This document shows, one piece after another, positions 17,497 to 24,149 of a DNA stretch of 28,517 bases; the first letter of the stretch is position 1, and every line of letters starts with the position of its first letter. This stretch comes from a virus. The stretch spans positions 1 to 28,517 of the IMG/VR virus record IMGVR_UViG_3300025012_000249. One strand, written 5' to 3'. Both the position numbers and the translations under genes were made by a program. Below the pieces are notes generated by a model. It was not told where the DNA came from. It ran no database searches and was given only the letters and a program-made list of their open reading frames with translations.

Positions 17497-19398
17497 CTAT
17501 ACCTCATGTGACTCTTGAGGTTGTGCCTTCCAACCACCGGATCTCAAAGCACCTTCTTCGCCTCCGGGGCTCAGCTTCAGCATGGACGCAAGGCTGTTTC
17601 CGGGGGCGGCGAGCGGCGGCTTGCCGGGCTGGCTCCCGTTCGATGGAGCGGTCGGGGCCGGTCCCTCCGCGGGCGGCTCTGCCATCTGTTCGTGCTTGCC
17701 ATAGTGCGCAATGAAGAGGTCGCGGGCGGACGGATCGGCCTCGTAGAGTTTGCCGCCCTGAAGCGCGCCCTTGCGGTGCTCTTCGATGTGCAGTTTGTGG
17801 TTTTCGAGGCTGACCACGGGGATGTCCGTCCCCAGGAAAAGCTGCTCCGTCTCCCATCGTGCCCGGTCGCGCTCCGCGTCCGTGGCCGTTGCGGGATCGC
17901 CGCCCTGCGTGTAGCCCAGCACGTCGCGCACTTCTTCGAGCGTGGCGATGCCCTTGTCGAAGTCCTGTCGCGCGTTGTCTTCCTTGACGGCCTGCGACTC
18001 CCACAGTAGCGAATCCTGCTCCACGTACACGTCGTTGCCCTTGAGGTCCATGACCGAGAACGACGCGATCTCGTAGCGGTCGTTCTCTCCGAGATACTGG
18101 ATGGTGCGTGGCTCCGGGATGTGGCGTTTCCATAGCGCGAGCAGGCGCCCGCCGAGCGTGGACAACGCCTCCGCCATCGAGGTCAACGTGTGCGACATGG
18201 CCACATTATCGGCTTCCTGGAGGAAGGCCAAGGCACGACCCGACGTGACGCCCTCGGGACGCAGGCCACGGCTGGCCTCATGCACGCCCGAGATGCGGTC
18301 GATGTCCCGGTACGCCGCGTCCAGCATGTTCTCGATCCACGCGGGCAGCGACGGCGGAGCAATCTCGCGCGGCGATGGCCCGTTGCCGGACCACTCAATG
18401 ACTTCATCGGCGAGGTTGTTGATCGCGGGCTCGTCGAGTTCGGCGGTTCGCGGAGACAGCCACTTCAAGCCGGAGTGCAACGCGAAGTTTTCCAGAATGC
18501 GCGACGTTGCCGCGTTGTATGCCTTTTGTGGGTTGCGCAGTCCGGTGACGAGCGGGCGGCCGAAGTAGCGACCCGGTGCCGGAGCGCGGTGAATCGGGAT
18601 GACGGGGATGCCGAGTTCGTCGAGATCCGCCCGCGACAACACTTCCTGGTCGGTGGCGATGGCGTGGATGCCCTTTTCGTAGGTCGAGTCCGTCGTCTGC
18701 CAGTATTCGATTATTGTGATTCGGTCCTGGCTGCCGCCGCTCTCGTAGCTCTTGAGCAGACGGCCCGTGATGTTGTCTTCCTCGAAGCCGTGGTTCGCCT
18801 GCAACTCGGGACGATTGAAACGAAGTCGCGCTTCTTCGATCTGGAACGAGTGTCGGCGGATTATCCAGTGGCAATCGTGTTGCGACTGCGCGCCGGGCTC
18901 CGGGAACATATCGAAACTGGAGGGAACATCGATATCGAGAAAGTTCTGTTGTGCGTCGAAAAGCGGAATCAGGAACCCGGTGCCGCAGAGGCACGCATTC
19001 TGCACACACGCCTTGAGTTTGCTCTGAAGCGACACGCGGCGGGACACGTACTGGAGTGCGTGGCCGCCGACAACGGCCGCGCTCTGGTCCTGGTCCTCGC
19101 TTGTCGCGGGAATCACGCGGAACGTGGGCCATTGCGAGGTCGCGCGGTTGACGTACACGTCCACGGTCGGCGCGATGATGTTGCGCACCGCTCGCTCGCG
19201 CCACGCAGGCGTCGGTGGCTGCACGATCCGGCCCGTCGCTTCGTCGATTTCAACGTACTGGTGCCCGAGCAGGAACGCGACGTTCATGTACCAGTCGGAG
19301 CGAAGATCCCGGTACGCGGTGCGCGCCAAGGTGTCCCGCGACCTGATGCGGTCGAGGAGTGCGCTGTCGTCGCTTGTTGCTTCGGCAAAGACGCTCAT
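17497..19398 (-). CDS. Portal protein
   Basis: 633 aa, ATG 19398-19396 directly following the TAG of the preceding gene. It has the usual portal pattern: an N-terminal helix with RSDWYMNVAFLLGHQYVEID (about 33-52), a long clip/stem region starting RAVRNIIAPTVDVYVNRATS (about 69-88), a cysteine-containing helix KLKACVQNACLCGTGFLIPL (about 126-145), the LDIDVPSSFDMFPEPGAQSQ strand with the P-x-x-F-x-x-x-PEP motif (about 152-171), ITIIEYWQTTDSTYEKG (about 221-237), a RDIDRISGVHEASRGLRPEG stretch with I-x-G-V-x-E (about 346-365), then the long helix of the stem. The C-terminal 60 residues are Pro/Ala/Gly-rich. The length (about 600-700) is normal for short-tailed portals. Confidence 0.87.
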   Translation of the reverse strand: MSVFAEATSDDSALLDRIRSRDTLARTAYRDLRSDWYMNVAFLLGHQYVEIDEATGRIVQPPTPAWRERAVRNIIAPTVDVYVNRATSQWPTFRVIPATSEDQDQSAAVVGGHALQYVSRRVSLQSKLKACVQNACLCGTGFLIPLFDAQQNFLDIDVPSSFDMFPEPGAQSQHDCHWIIRRHSFQIEEARLRFNRPELQANHGFEEDNITGRLLKSYESGGSQDRITIIEYWQTTDSTYEKGIHAIATDQEVLSRADLDELGIPVIPIHRAPAPGRYFGRPLVTGLRNPQKAYNAATSRILENFALHSGLKWLSPRTAELDEPAINNLADEVIEWSGNGPSPREIAPPSLPAWIENMLDAAYRDIDRISGVHEASRGLRPEGVTSGRALAFLQEADNVAMSHTLTSMAEALSTLGGRLLALWKRHIPEPRTIQYLGENDRYEIASFSVMDLKGNDVYVEQDSLLWESQAVKEDNARQDFDKGIATLEEVRDVLGYTQGGDPATATDAERDRARWETEQLFLGTDIPVVSLENHKLHIEEHRKGALQGGKLYEADPSARDLFIAHYGKHEQMAEPPAEGPAPTAPSNGSQPGKPPLAAPGNSLASMLKLSPGGEEGALRSGGWKAQPQESHEV

Positions 19399-19623
19399 CT
19401 ACTGCGCGACCCCCAAGTACCGCGCCAGCAACTTGTCCATGAGCGCCTTGCGGGCGTCGTAGCCGCCGCGTGGCGTGCGGGTCGGGGCTGCGGGCTTCAC
19501 GACGGTCGGGCTGGCCTGTGTTGGCCCGAGCCCTGTTGGCGAGGCGAGCGTGGCCGCGTAGGGCTCCATTGCCTTGGCCTTCAGTGCGTCGATCTTCTGC
19601 TTTTTCAGCTCTTCCTGCGTCAT
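19399..19623 (-). CDS. Small helical and Ala/Pro-rich protein (74 aa)
   Basis: 74 aa, ATG 19623-19621 overlapping the upstream stop (19620-19622) in an ATGA arrangement. It has a helical, lysine-rich N-terminus (TQEELKKQKIDALKAKAMEP), a Pro/Thr linker and a charged C-terminal helix (ARKALMDKLLARYLGVAQ); its stop is directly followed by the portal start codon. The translation and gene packing are convincing. No family recognised. Coupling to the portal suggests an assembly factor, which is inference. Confidence 0.65.
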   Translation of the reverse strand: MTQEELKKQKIDALKAKAMEPYAATLASPTGLGPTQASPTVVKPAAPTRTPRGGYDARKALMDKLLARYLGVAQ

Positions 19624-19964
19624 ACGGCCCCCTCAAAGTTCGCCCGGTAGCGATTCAGAAGCGAGTTGCGGCGGGAAGCCAGGGCGCGGGCCATCGTCGT
19701 GGGATCGCCCCCGGTCGGCGCTTCCGGTGGGGCCGCGAGCATGGCATCGATGCCAGACGCTACGGGCTCCGCGGCAATGGTGCCTCCTGCACCGGCAGCG
19801 GCGATCCCCACGGGACCAGCCCCGCCGCCGAGCGCGGCGCCCCCGACGGTGCCCCCAGCCCTTGCGACCATGCCGGGCAGTTTGCGGCCGATGGACGTGA
19901 GCCACGATTCTGAGTCGGGCTGCTTGATTGGCGTGCGACTCGCTGCCGGAGAAAGAAACGCCAT
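19620..19964 (-). CDS. Gly/Ala-rich protein with possible membrane segment (114 aa)
   Basis: 114 aa. The start ATG 19964-19962 overlaps the TGA of the upstream gene (TGATG) and has AAGG seven bases before it. An in-frame GTG six bases further upstream (19970) is also possible, adding MV. A central Gly/Ala stretch (AGGTVGGAALGGGAGPVGIA, about 37-56, continuing AAAGAGGTIAAEP) resembles glycine-zipper sequences of membrane-active or assembly proteins. The C-terminal 30 residues (TTMARALASRRNSLLNRYRA) are basic and helical. No catalytic motif. It sits between the small membrane protein and the portal-linked 74 aa gene. Confidence 0.65.
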   Translation of the reverse strand: MAFLSPAASRTPIKQPDSESWLTSIGRKLPGMVARAGGTVGGAALGGGAGPVGIAAAGAGGTIAAEPVASGIDAMLAAPPEAPTGGDPTTMARALASRRNSLLNRYRANFEGAV

Positions 19965-20224
19965 CACCACACCTTCGCTTCTACCATCTTGAGGTCGGCG
20001 GCCCGTTTCGTCTGGCTCACCGCATGGATTCGCTCGCGTTCGTCGCGCACGGCGGCTGCCAGTTCCGCCTCGTGGCGAACCTCAATCATCTTGTCCATTT
20101 TGAGTTGATTGCTCACCAGTTCGCAGGTCCGGGCTGCGTCGCGACGCACCGAGGCCCGCAACACGAGCAGCAGCGGCGCCGCGCCCAAGAGCCAACCGAG
20201 GATGACGAGGAGGACTGAGGTCAT
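19964..20224 (-). CDS. Small membrane protein, first gene of the minus-strand operon
   Basis: 86 aa. Start ATG 20224-20222, with GGAGG five bases upstream, chosen over a longer frame to 20596 that runs across the divergent promoters and contains low-quality Arg/Ser-rich sequence. Residues 4-22 (VLLVILGWLLGAAPLLLVL) form one transmembrane helix, followed by the basic RASVRRDAAR and a charged amphipathic helix (DKMIEVRHEAELAAAVRDER). By the positive-inside rule the C-terminal helix should stay in the cytoplasm, which argues against an Rz-like spanin, whose coil is periplasmic. Leaderless distance to the predicted promoter is about ten bases. Possible roles are membrane anchoring of assembly or a holin-related function; not assigned. 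Confidence 0.65.
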   Translation of the reverse strand: MTSVLLVILGWLLGAAPLLLVLRASVRRDAARTCELVSNQLKMDKMIEVRHEAELAAAVRDERERIHAVSQTKRAADLKMVEAKVW

Positions 20225-20240
20225 GGAACCTCCGACGATC

Positions 20241-20269
20241 ATTCTCATTCCGCGACGTTGCCGTGTCAA
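20241..20269 (-). promoter_or_regulatory. Main promoter of the minus-strand morphogenesis operon
   Basis: Perfect TTGACA at 20269-20264, a 17-base spacer, and GAGAAT (four of six -10 positions) at 20246-20241. It points towards the first minus-strand gene, whose start codon is at 20224; GGAGG lies between. The spacing and position at the divergence point between the two operons make this the best minus-strand promoter in the window. The sequence has the form of a host vegetative sigma factor promoter. Confidence 0.55.
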
Positions 20270-20282
20270 CATGAGATTTCTC

Positions 20283-20311
20283 TTGCATCCCGTTCGGTTC
20301 CGTTCCATACT
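20283..20311 (+). promoter_or_regulatory. Candidate promoter of the terminase operon
   Basis: TTGCAT at 20283-20288 and CATACT (four of six -10 positions) at 20306-20311 are separated by exactly 17 bases, pointing towards the plus-strand terminase operon. The match to the -35 box is limited to its first three bases. It stands back-to-back with the minus-strand promoter; 13 bases separate the two -35 boxes. The predicted transcript would begin near 20318. Confidence 0.35.
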
Positions 20312-20319
20312 TGATGCAA
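20283..20319. repeat. Inverted repeat TTGCATC / GATGCAA over the plus promoter
   Basis: A 7-bp perfect inverted repeat (20283-20289 and 20313-20319) overlaps the -35 box with its left arm and lies one base after the -10 box with its right arm. The 23-base interior contains the direct repeats GTTCC at short distance (CGGTTCCGTTCC). Arms placed at -35 and at the transcription start are what a dimeric repressor or looping operator would have. Confidence 0.4.
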
Positions 20320-20375
20320 CTCGTGAAGTCATGGCGACTACACGGGATACGGTTGTGGACATACGGAGCGGCGAC

Positions 20376-20726
20376 ATGGACATTCCGAACATCGTGCGTG
20401 TCCCGATAGACGTTCGCAAGGGTCCGTGGGTGCCCGCGACCCGCTGGCGACGCAACGGCGACCACCCGCTCGACGGCGTGGCCCGATGCGATCCGGCGAA
20501 CTTCGAGGGAAGCGTGGTGGCCCGTTGGCGCGGTGTGGGAGCCGGAGCGCCCTGCCGGTGCGGAGCGCCATTTAGCGACCACGGCTGGATCGTCAAGGGC
20601 GACGTGATGGTCTGCCCCGGCTCCTACGTCTTGAACCATCCCGACGGCACGTACTCCACGATGAGCGAGGCCACTGTGGCTGCGCTGTACCGGAGCGGCG
20701 ACGGGAAGAAGGAGAGAAGGCAATGA
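20376..20726 (+). CDS. Small phage protein with PGDYI-like C-terminus
   Basis: 116 aa from ATG 20376, chosen because GGAG stands seven bases upstream; an ATG at 20331 would give 131 aa but has no spaced ribosome site. The middle has CRCGAPFSDHGWIVKGDVMV and the end has VCPGSYVLNHPDGTYSTMSE. The C-terminal arrangement (charged strand, G-x-x-V-x-PG-x-Y/W-I/V-x, short loop, x-G-x-Y, then a Phe/Ala-x-x-x-Y helix) resembles a small domain common in phage proteins that carry a PGDxI core; here the Asp is Ser. Cysteines C-x-C and a later C could bind metal. Its TGA overlaps the next ATG (ATGA). Function unknown. Confidence 0.65.
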   Translation: MDIPNIVRVPIDVRKGPWVPATRWRRNGDHPLDGVARCDPANFEGSVVARWRGVGAGAPCRCGAPFSDHGWIVKGDVMVCPGSYVLNHPDGTYSTMSEATVAALYRSGDGKKERRQ

Positions 20727-21283
20727 CCACCCCTGACTACCTCATGGTTCGAGCCGGCGCGCAGACGTGCTCGCACCCGCCGACACTGCGCGCTCTGTTC
20801 GAGGAAGTGGGCCGCATCTTCCCCGACGTGCTCATCGGTAAGAAGCCGGAGACGTGGCTTTCGGGCCGCGTCGTCGCCAACATTGAGACGGAGATCAACG
20901 AGCAGAAGGCTGTCGTGGCCAAGCGTGCGTGTGTGCGCCAGGACTTCGGGCGACGTGGACCGCCGCGCGGATTCGTCAAGCACCCGTTCCACGATTCGCG
21001 CCACTTGCGGGTCAACACGGGCGTCTACATGCTCTTGCGGCGTGCGCCGGGCATGGTTTGGCTGCGGCTTTCCAACTACGTGCGGCCGGGCAGCAAGCCA
21101 CCCGACGGTACGGTCAAGGAAATCATCCTGACCGTGCGCCTTGGGGGGAGCGCGGCGAACCTCGACCACGCCTACGGCATGGAGCCCGTCATCACCATCG
21201 ACTCGACGCACGCCCACTTCACATACAAGCGCAAGCCGCTGTGGACCGAAGGCACGGTCAAGGAAACTCGCACAGTGTCATGA
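20723..21283 (+). CDS. Unassigned protein upstream of the terminase (186 aa)
   Basis: 186 aa, ATG 20723 overlapping the upstream stop, with GGAGAG in AAGGAGAGAAGGCA before it. Its own TGA overlaps the terminase ATG (21280-21283), so the three genes are translationally coupled. N-terminal helix TLRALFEEVGRIFPDVLIGK, helix-rich middle, then strands VNTGVYMLLRRAPGMVWLRL and VKEIILTVRL. No helix-turn-helix, ATPase or nuclease motif could be picked out. The position fits a small terminase or packaging factor by synteny, but the sequence shows no small-terminase signature, so the assignment is left open. Confidence 0.65.
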   Translation: MTTPDYLMVRAGAQTCSHPPTLRALFEEVGRIFPDVLIGKKPETWLSGRVVANIETEINEQKAVVAKRACVRQDFGRRGPPRGFVKHPFHDSRHLRVNTGVYMLLRRAPGMVWLRLSNYVRPGSKPPDGTVKEIILTVRLGGSAANLDHAYGMEPVITIDSTHAHFTYKRKPLWTEGTVKETRTVS

Positions 21284-22851
21284 AGTGGGCCAACGAAGAC
21301 GAGTACATCCGCGACACCCTGACCGACCTGCGCGTCTGGTCTGTCAACGAGTGCAAGATTCGCCCCGAAGAGGGCGGTGTCTTCGTTCCGCTCCACTACA
21401 AGTCGCCGCAGATCGACGCACTCGCCGCCCTGGAGCTTGCACGCAAGCACACCAACCGCGTGCGCATCGTCCACTTGAAGGCCCGTCAGATCATGGCGTC
21501 CACGTTCTGGGCCTCGGTCTTCACGCAGAACACGGTGCGCGACTCACTGAGCATGGGCCTCGTGCTCGCGTACCAGTTGAAGACGACTCGACACGTCATG
21601 CGCATGTACCGCAACGTTTTCGATCACTTGAATCTAATGGCAAGTCACATACATCTCACAAGCAAAGGTATTGAGACACACGTACTCAACACTGGAGCGA
21701 TGATCGAATCGGCATCAGCGAAGAACGCGGCGGGAGGCCACGGACTCACGCACTCCTGGGTCCACGCCACCGAGGTTTCCCGCTGGCAGGACGCCGAAGA
21801 GACGTTGCAGGCCATCGGCCCGGCGGCACAGCACGCGCACACCATCGTCATGGAGTCCACGGCGGCAGGGCGCGGCGGTCTGTTCCACCAGACGTGGAAC
21901 GAAGGGCTCGACGCGGAGGAATGGGTCAAGAAACGGCGTGGCTATTTGCGCGTCTTCACGGGATGGTCGCGCAGACCCGACTATCGCATCCCCGTCGGCG
22001 AACAGCCACTCGTCTACACCGCTGAAGAGGCCAACATCGTTGCCAAGTACGCGCTCGACGCGGAACAGATCGCGTGGCGGCGGCAAACCCTCCAGGACGT
22101 GTGTCGCGGGCGCGTCTCTCGATTCCAGGAGGCATACCCGATCTGCCCCGAAGAGGCGTTCACGTCCAGCGGCGCAGGCGCAATCACCCCGGAGGCCCTG
22201 ACCGCGCTGATTCGGTGCGTCGAAGAGCCGATTCATCGCGACGGGGACACGTGGATCTGGGAAGAGGCCGAGCGCGGTGCAACCTACGTCATCGGCGTGG
22301 ACCCCGCTGGAGGAGGCCCGCGTGGCGACTTCGGCGTGGCCTCCGTGCTGCGCATCGTGCCCGGGGGCGTCCCCGTCATGGTCGCCGAGCACGCGGAACG
22401 ATGCCGCCCCAGCGTCCTTGCCGCCATCGCCGTGCGTCTAGCTTACCGATACGGCCAGGCCCTCGTCGGCGTCGAACGAACCGGCCTCGGATTGGCCTGC
22501 TGCGACGAAATGCGCCGCATCGGCTACCACCACGTCGTCAGCGACATCCACGGCAACGCCGGCATCCCTATGACCGCGGCCCTGAAGCGCACGGTCTGCG
22601 AAATCGGCCGCGATATCGCCGAAAGTGGCGAGGGCGTACGTTCCTCGCGCCTTCTCGACGACCTATCCGATCTGCGCGACGACGGCCGCGTGCTCGAAGC
22701 ATCCACCGGCAGCCACGACGACTGCTACCGCGCGTGGTGTCTCGCGCACTGGATCGCTCGTCAGCGCGTCCAGAAGATTGCGACGCGCCGTGAGCCCGGT
22801 CGCCGCCGACAGTCCCGAAACCGCATGAGCCCACTCGACATGGGCCTGTAG
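21280..22851 (+). CDS. terL: Terminase large subunit (ATPase and nuclease)
   Basis: 523 aa from ATG 21280 (ATGA overlap with the preceding stop); a longer open frame to 20929 overlaps the upstream gene and is not used. ATPase domain: Walker-A-like LKARQIMAST at residues 66-75, Walker-B/catalytic acidic region SWVHATEVSRW at 159-169 (Glu165), coupling motif MESTAAGRG at 191-199, and the family segment CPEEAFTSSG at 289-298. RNase-H-like nuclease: YVIGVDPAGG with Asp341, VGVERTG with Glu399, and SHDDCYRA with Asp480/481. All key acidic residues are present. The Walker-A-like loop has Met where many relatives have Gly (ARQIM rather than ARQIG). Cleaves and pumps phage DNA into the prohead through the portal. 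Codons around 21626-21690 are AT-richer than their surroundings. Confidence 0.9.
   Translation: MKWANEDEYIRDTLTDLRVWSVNECKIRPEEGGVFVPLHYKSPQIDALAALELARKHTNRVRIVHLKARQIMASTFWASVFTQNTVRDSLSMGLVLAYQLKTTRHVMRMYRNVFDHLNLMASHIHLTSKGIETHVLNTGAMIESASAKNAAGGHGLTHSWVHATEVSRWQDAEETLQAIGPAAQHAHTIVMESTAAGRGGLFHQTWNEGLDAEEWVKKRRGYLRVFTGWSRRPDYRIPVGEQPLVYTAEEANIVAKYALDAEQIAWRRQTLQDVCRGRVSRFQEAYPICPEEAFTSSGAGAITPEALTALIRCVEEPIHRDGDTWIWEEAERGATYVIGVDPAGGGPRGDFGVASVLRIVPGGVPVMVAEHAERCRPSVLAAIAVRLAYRYGQALVGVERTGLGLACCDEMRRIGYHHVVSDIHGNAGIPMTAALKRTVCEIGRDIAESGEGVRSSRLLDDLSDLRDDGRVLEASTGSHDDCYRAWCLAHWIARQRVQKIATRREPGRRRQSRNRMSPLDMGL
21653..21677. repeat. Operator-like dyad inside terL
   Basis: ATCTCA (21653-21658) and TGAGAC (21672-21677) form inverted half-sites separated by 13 bases. 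The same half-sites occur in the array at 24356-24507, there separated by three bases, so the spacing differs by ten bases, about one helical turn. The dyad lies in an AT-richer patch of the coding sequence. It may be chance; see findings. Confidence 0.25.
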
Positions 22852-22858
22852 GAGCGAC

Positions 22859-23380
22859 ATGGAAAAGCCCGAACAGTCCCTCATCCCCGCGACGCCGCCC
22901 GAAGCGATCCGGCCGCTGCCGCGCAACATCCCCGAATGGGTCTACGTCGCGGCCCGAGTGCTCGCCACCAAGCACGGCATGAACAACAGCGACCGCGGAC
23001 TCGTCCACTACGAGGAGTGGTTGCGCATCATCTCGAAGTGGAACGAAGGCCTATCCCACGCCAACGTGCCGGAGTGGATGGCAATGTCGCTGGTTCTGGG
23101 CGTGCTCGACGCGCAACTCGGCAAGAGCGTCGAGAACTTGATTAGGGCCACACCCCAACTCATTGCCGCCGCAGGCAAGAACAGCGCACAGAACCGCAAC
23201 TGGCAGAAGATGCTCCATGACCGACAAGACGAACTGCGCGGCGAACTCGACGCAGTGAAGCCCCTCGACGCCGAGAAGCCCAATTCGGTGTGGCGGGCCG
23301 AGTGGGTCCGCAAGAAGGACAAGCCGGGGAGGGAGCGCCAGGGCGCGCCCGTCATCGACGTGCCGGGCGAAGAGGATTGA
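22859..23380 (+). CDS. Unassigned protein downstream of terL (173 aa)
   Basis: 173 aa from ATG 22859, AGGAG four bases upstream, seven bases after the terminase stop, so clearly in the same operon. Pro-rich N-terminus (about 1-22), then helices: IPEWVYVAARVLATKHGMNN (about 24-43), a conserved-looking YEEWLRIISKW, WMAMSLVLGVLDAQLGKSVE (about 73-92), and a basic, charged C-terminus. The W/Y-rich helical core and absence of enzymatic motifs leave the function open. Possible packaging or head-assembly partner from position only. Confidence 0.65.
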   Translation: MEKPEQSLIPATPPEAIRPLPRNIPEWVYVAARVLATKHGMNNSDRGLVHYEEWLRIISKWNEGLSHANVPEWMAMSLVLGVLDAQLGKSVENLIRATPQLIAAAGKNSAQNRNWQKMLHDRQDELRGELDAVKPLDAEKPNSVWRAEWVRKKDKPGRERQGAPVIDVPGEED

Positions 23381-23397
23381 CGCAGAAGGGGAAGGCC

Positions 23398-23466
23398 ATG
23401 ACACCAACCAGGGCCACACGATACGCCCGAAAGATTGCCCGCCATTACGCAGACGTGGTAGAGTAG
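23398..23466 (+). CDS. Possible 22-residue basic peptide
   Basis: An ATG at 23398 preceded by GGGGAAGG (ending two bases before it) opens a 22-codon frame ending in TAG. The peptide begins MTPTRATRYARKIARHY and would form a basic amphipathic helix. It follows the 173 aa gene by 17 bases on the same strand. The ribosome site is good, though close to the start. It may equally be chance; such a short frame gives no coding statistics. Confidence 0.3.
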   Translation: MTPTRATRYARKIARHYADVVE

Positions 23467-23903
23467 ACCTCGCGCCCGGATCCGAATCGCCCCGAGAACG
23501 GAACCTACCGAGCACGACCCTACCGACACAGCCGCAAGAGTGAGAAACACAGGCCGGGCGCATTGACAATCCTCGCACCACGCGCATTTGCCACTAATCG
23601 CTCCCCCCCGCGCGTGGATCTCTCATGTACCCTTCCCCTCTCCTCTCCTCCCCACGCGCGTCGCGTCAAACTGAAGTCTATTATTGCGTGACCCACGCAC
23701 TGCTTTTCGAGACGGCCGATCCAGTCCCACCAGAACGCATTTCCGTGGCCGCAGTGCAGTCCCACCTTGTCGAACCGTACCAGCGCCACTCTGGTCCACC
23801 GCAGCGGGACGCAGAGAAGCAACGCCGGAAGCCACCGCAATATCCCACGGACGGACGGTGGCACGACGGAGCAACGCCGAGCGCCCGAAGTAGGGGCACA
23901 TCC

Positions 23904-23938
23904 GGTGGCCGTGGTCGGACGGGCCACCTCACCCGTCC
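23904..23938. repeat. Two overlapping, mutually exclusive inverted repeats
   Basis: GGTGGCC (23904-23910) can pair with GGCCACC (23922-23928), and GGACGGG (23917-23923) can pair with CCCGTCC (23932-23938). Each is a perfect 7-bp pair, and the two share bases 23922-23923, so both cannot form at once. Confidence 0.4.
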
Positions 23939-24058
23939 CCGGACCACCGAACCAACCCGGAGGGAAGAGGTCGGGGAAACGACGGCAGGGCACGGACACC
24001 ACGAATTGAAAAAAGAAAAAGTGCTCACGGACTGGAGAAGGGCTGAGATAGGTACTGA

Positions 24059-24073
24059 GCGACCCGGGGTCGC
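24059..24073. repeat. Perfect palindrome GCGACCC-G-GGGTCGC
   Basis: A 15-base odd-centred palindrome with two perfect 7-bp arms. It lies six bases before another perfect hairpin. Suitable as a dimer binding site; at RNA level the one-base centre would need to open. Confidence 0.4.
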
Positions 24074-24078
24074 CACCA

Positions 24079-24096
24079 CGCACGACGCTTCGTGCG
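24079..24096. repeat. Perfect hairpin CGCACGA-CGCT-TCGTGCG
   Basis: Two perfect 7-bp arms flank a four-base loop. Together with the adjoining palindrome at 24059-24073 this gives two strong dyads within 38 bases of the gene-free region. Confidence 0.4.
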
Positions 24097-24115
24097 CACG
24101 CAACGCGCGCCCGCG

Positions 24116-24149
24116 TTCCCATCTCTTCTCTGTGGTTCCCGTCTCTTCT
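24116..24149 (+). repeat. Pyrimidine direct repeat TTCCC(A/G)TCTCTTCT, 20-base period
   Basis: TTCCCATCTCTTCT at 24116-24129 and TTCCCGTCTCTTCT at 24136-24149 differ in one base and are 20 bases apart, two helical turns. A related degenerate pyrimidine run (TTCTGTTCTCTTCTCT) follows at 24211-24226. Iteron-like in spacing, but only two good copies. Confidence 0.4.

Noticed and set aside
15178-17511. 777-codon plus-strand open frame opposite capsid and scaffold
   Set aside because: Shadow of GC-rich coding sequence; Arg/Val/Asp/His-rich translation without recognisable domain.
19964-20224. Rz-like spanin
   Set aside because: Positive charges directly after the membrane helix predict a cytoplasmic C-terminus; no lysis genes nearby.
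19964-20596. 210-codon version of the small membrane protein
   Set aside because: Would cross both divergent promoters; ATG 20224 has a GGAGG site and begins just before the membrane helix.
20929-21279. Upstream extension of the terminase reading frame
   Set aside because: Lies in the coding sequence of the 186 aa gene; ATG 21280 has the ATGA overlap and begins the recognisable terminase.
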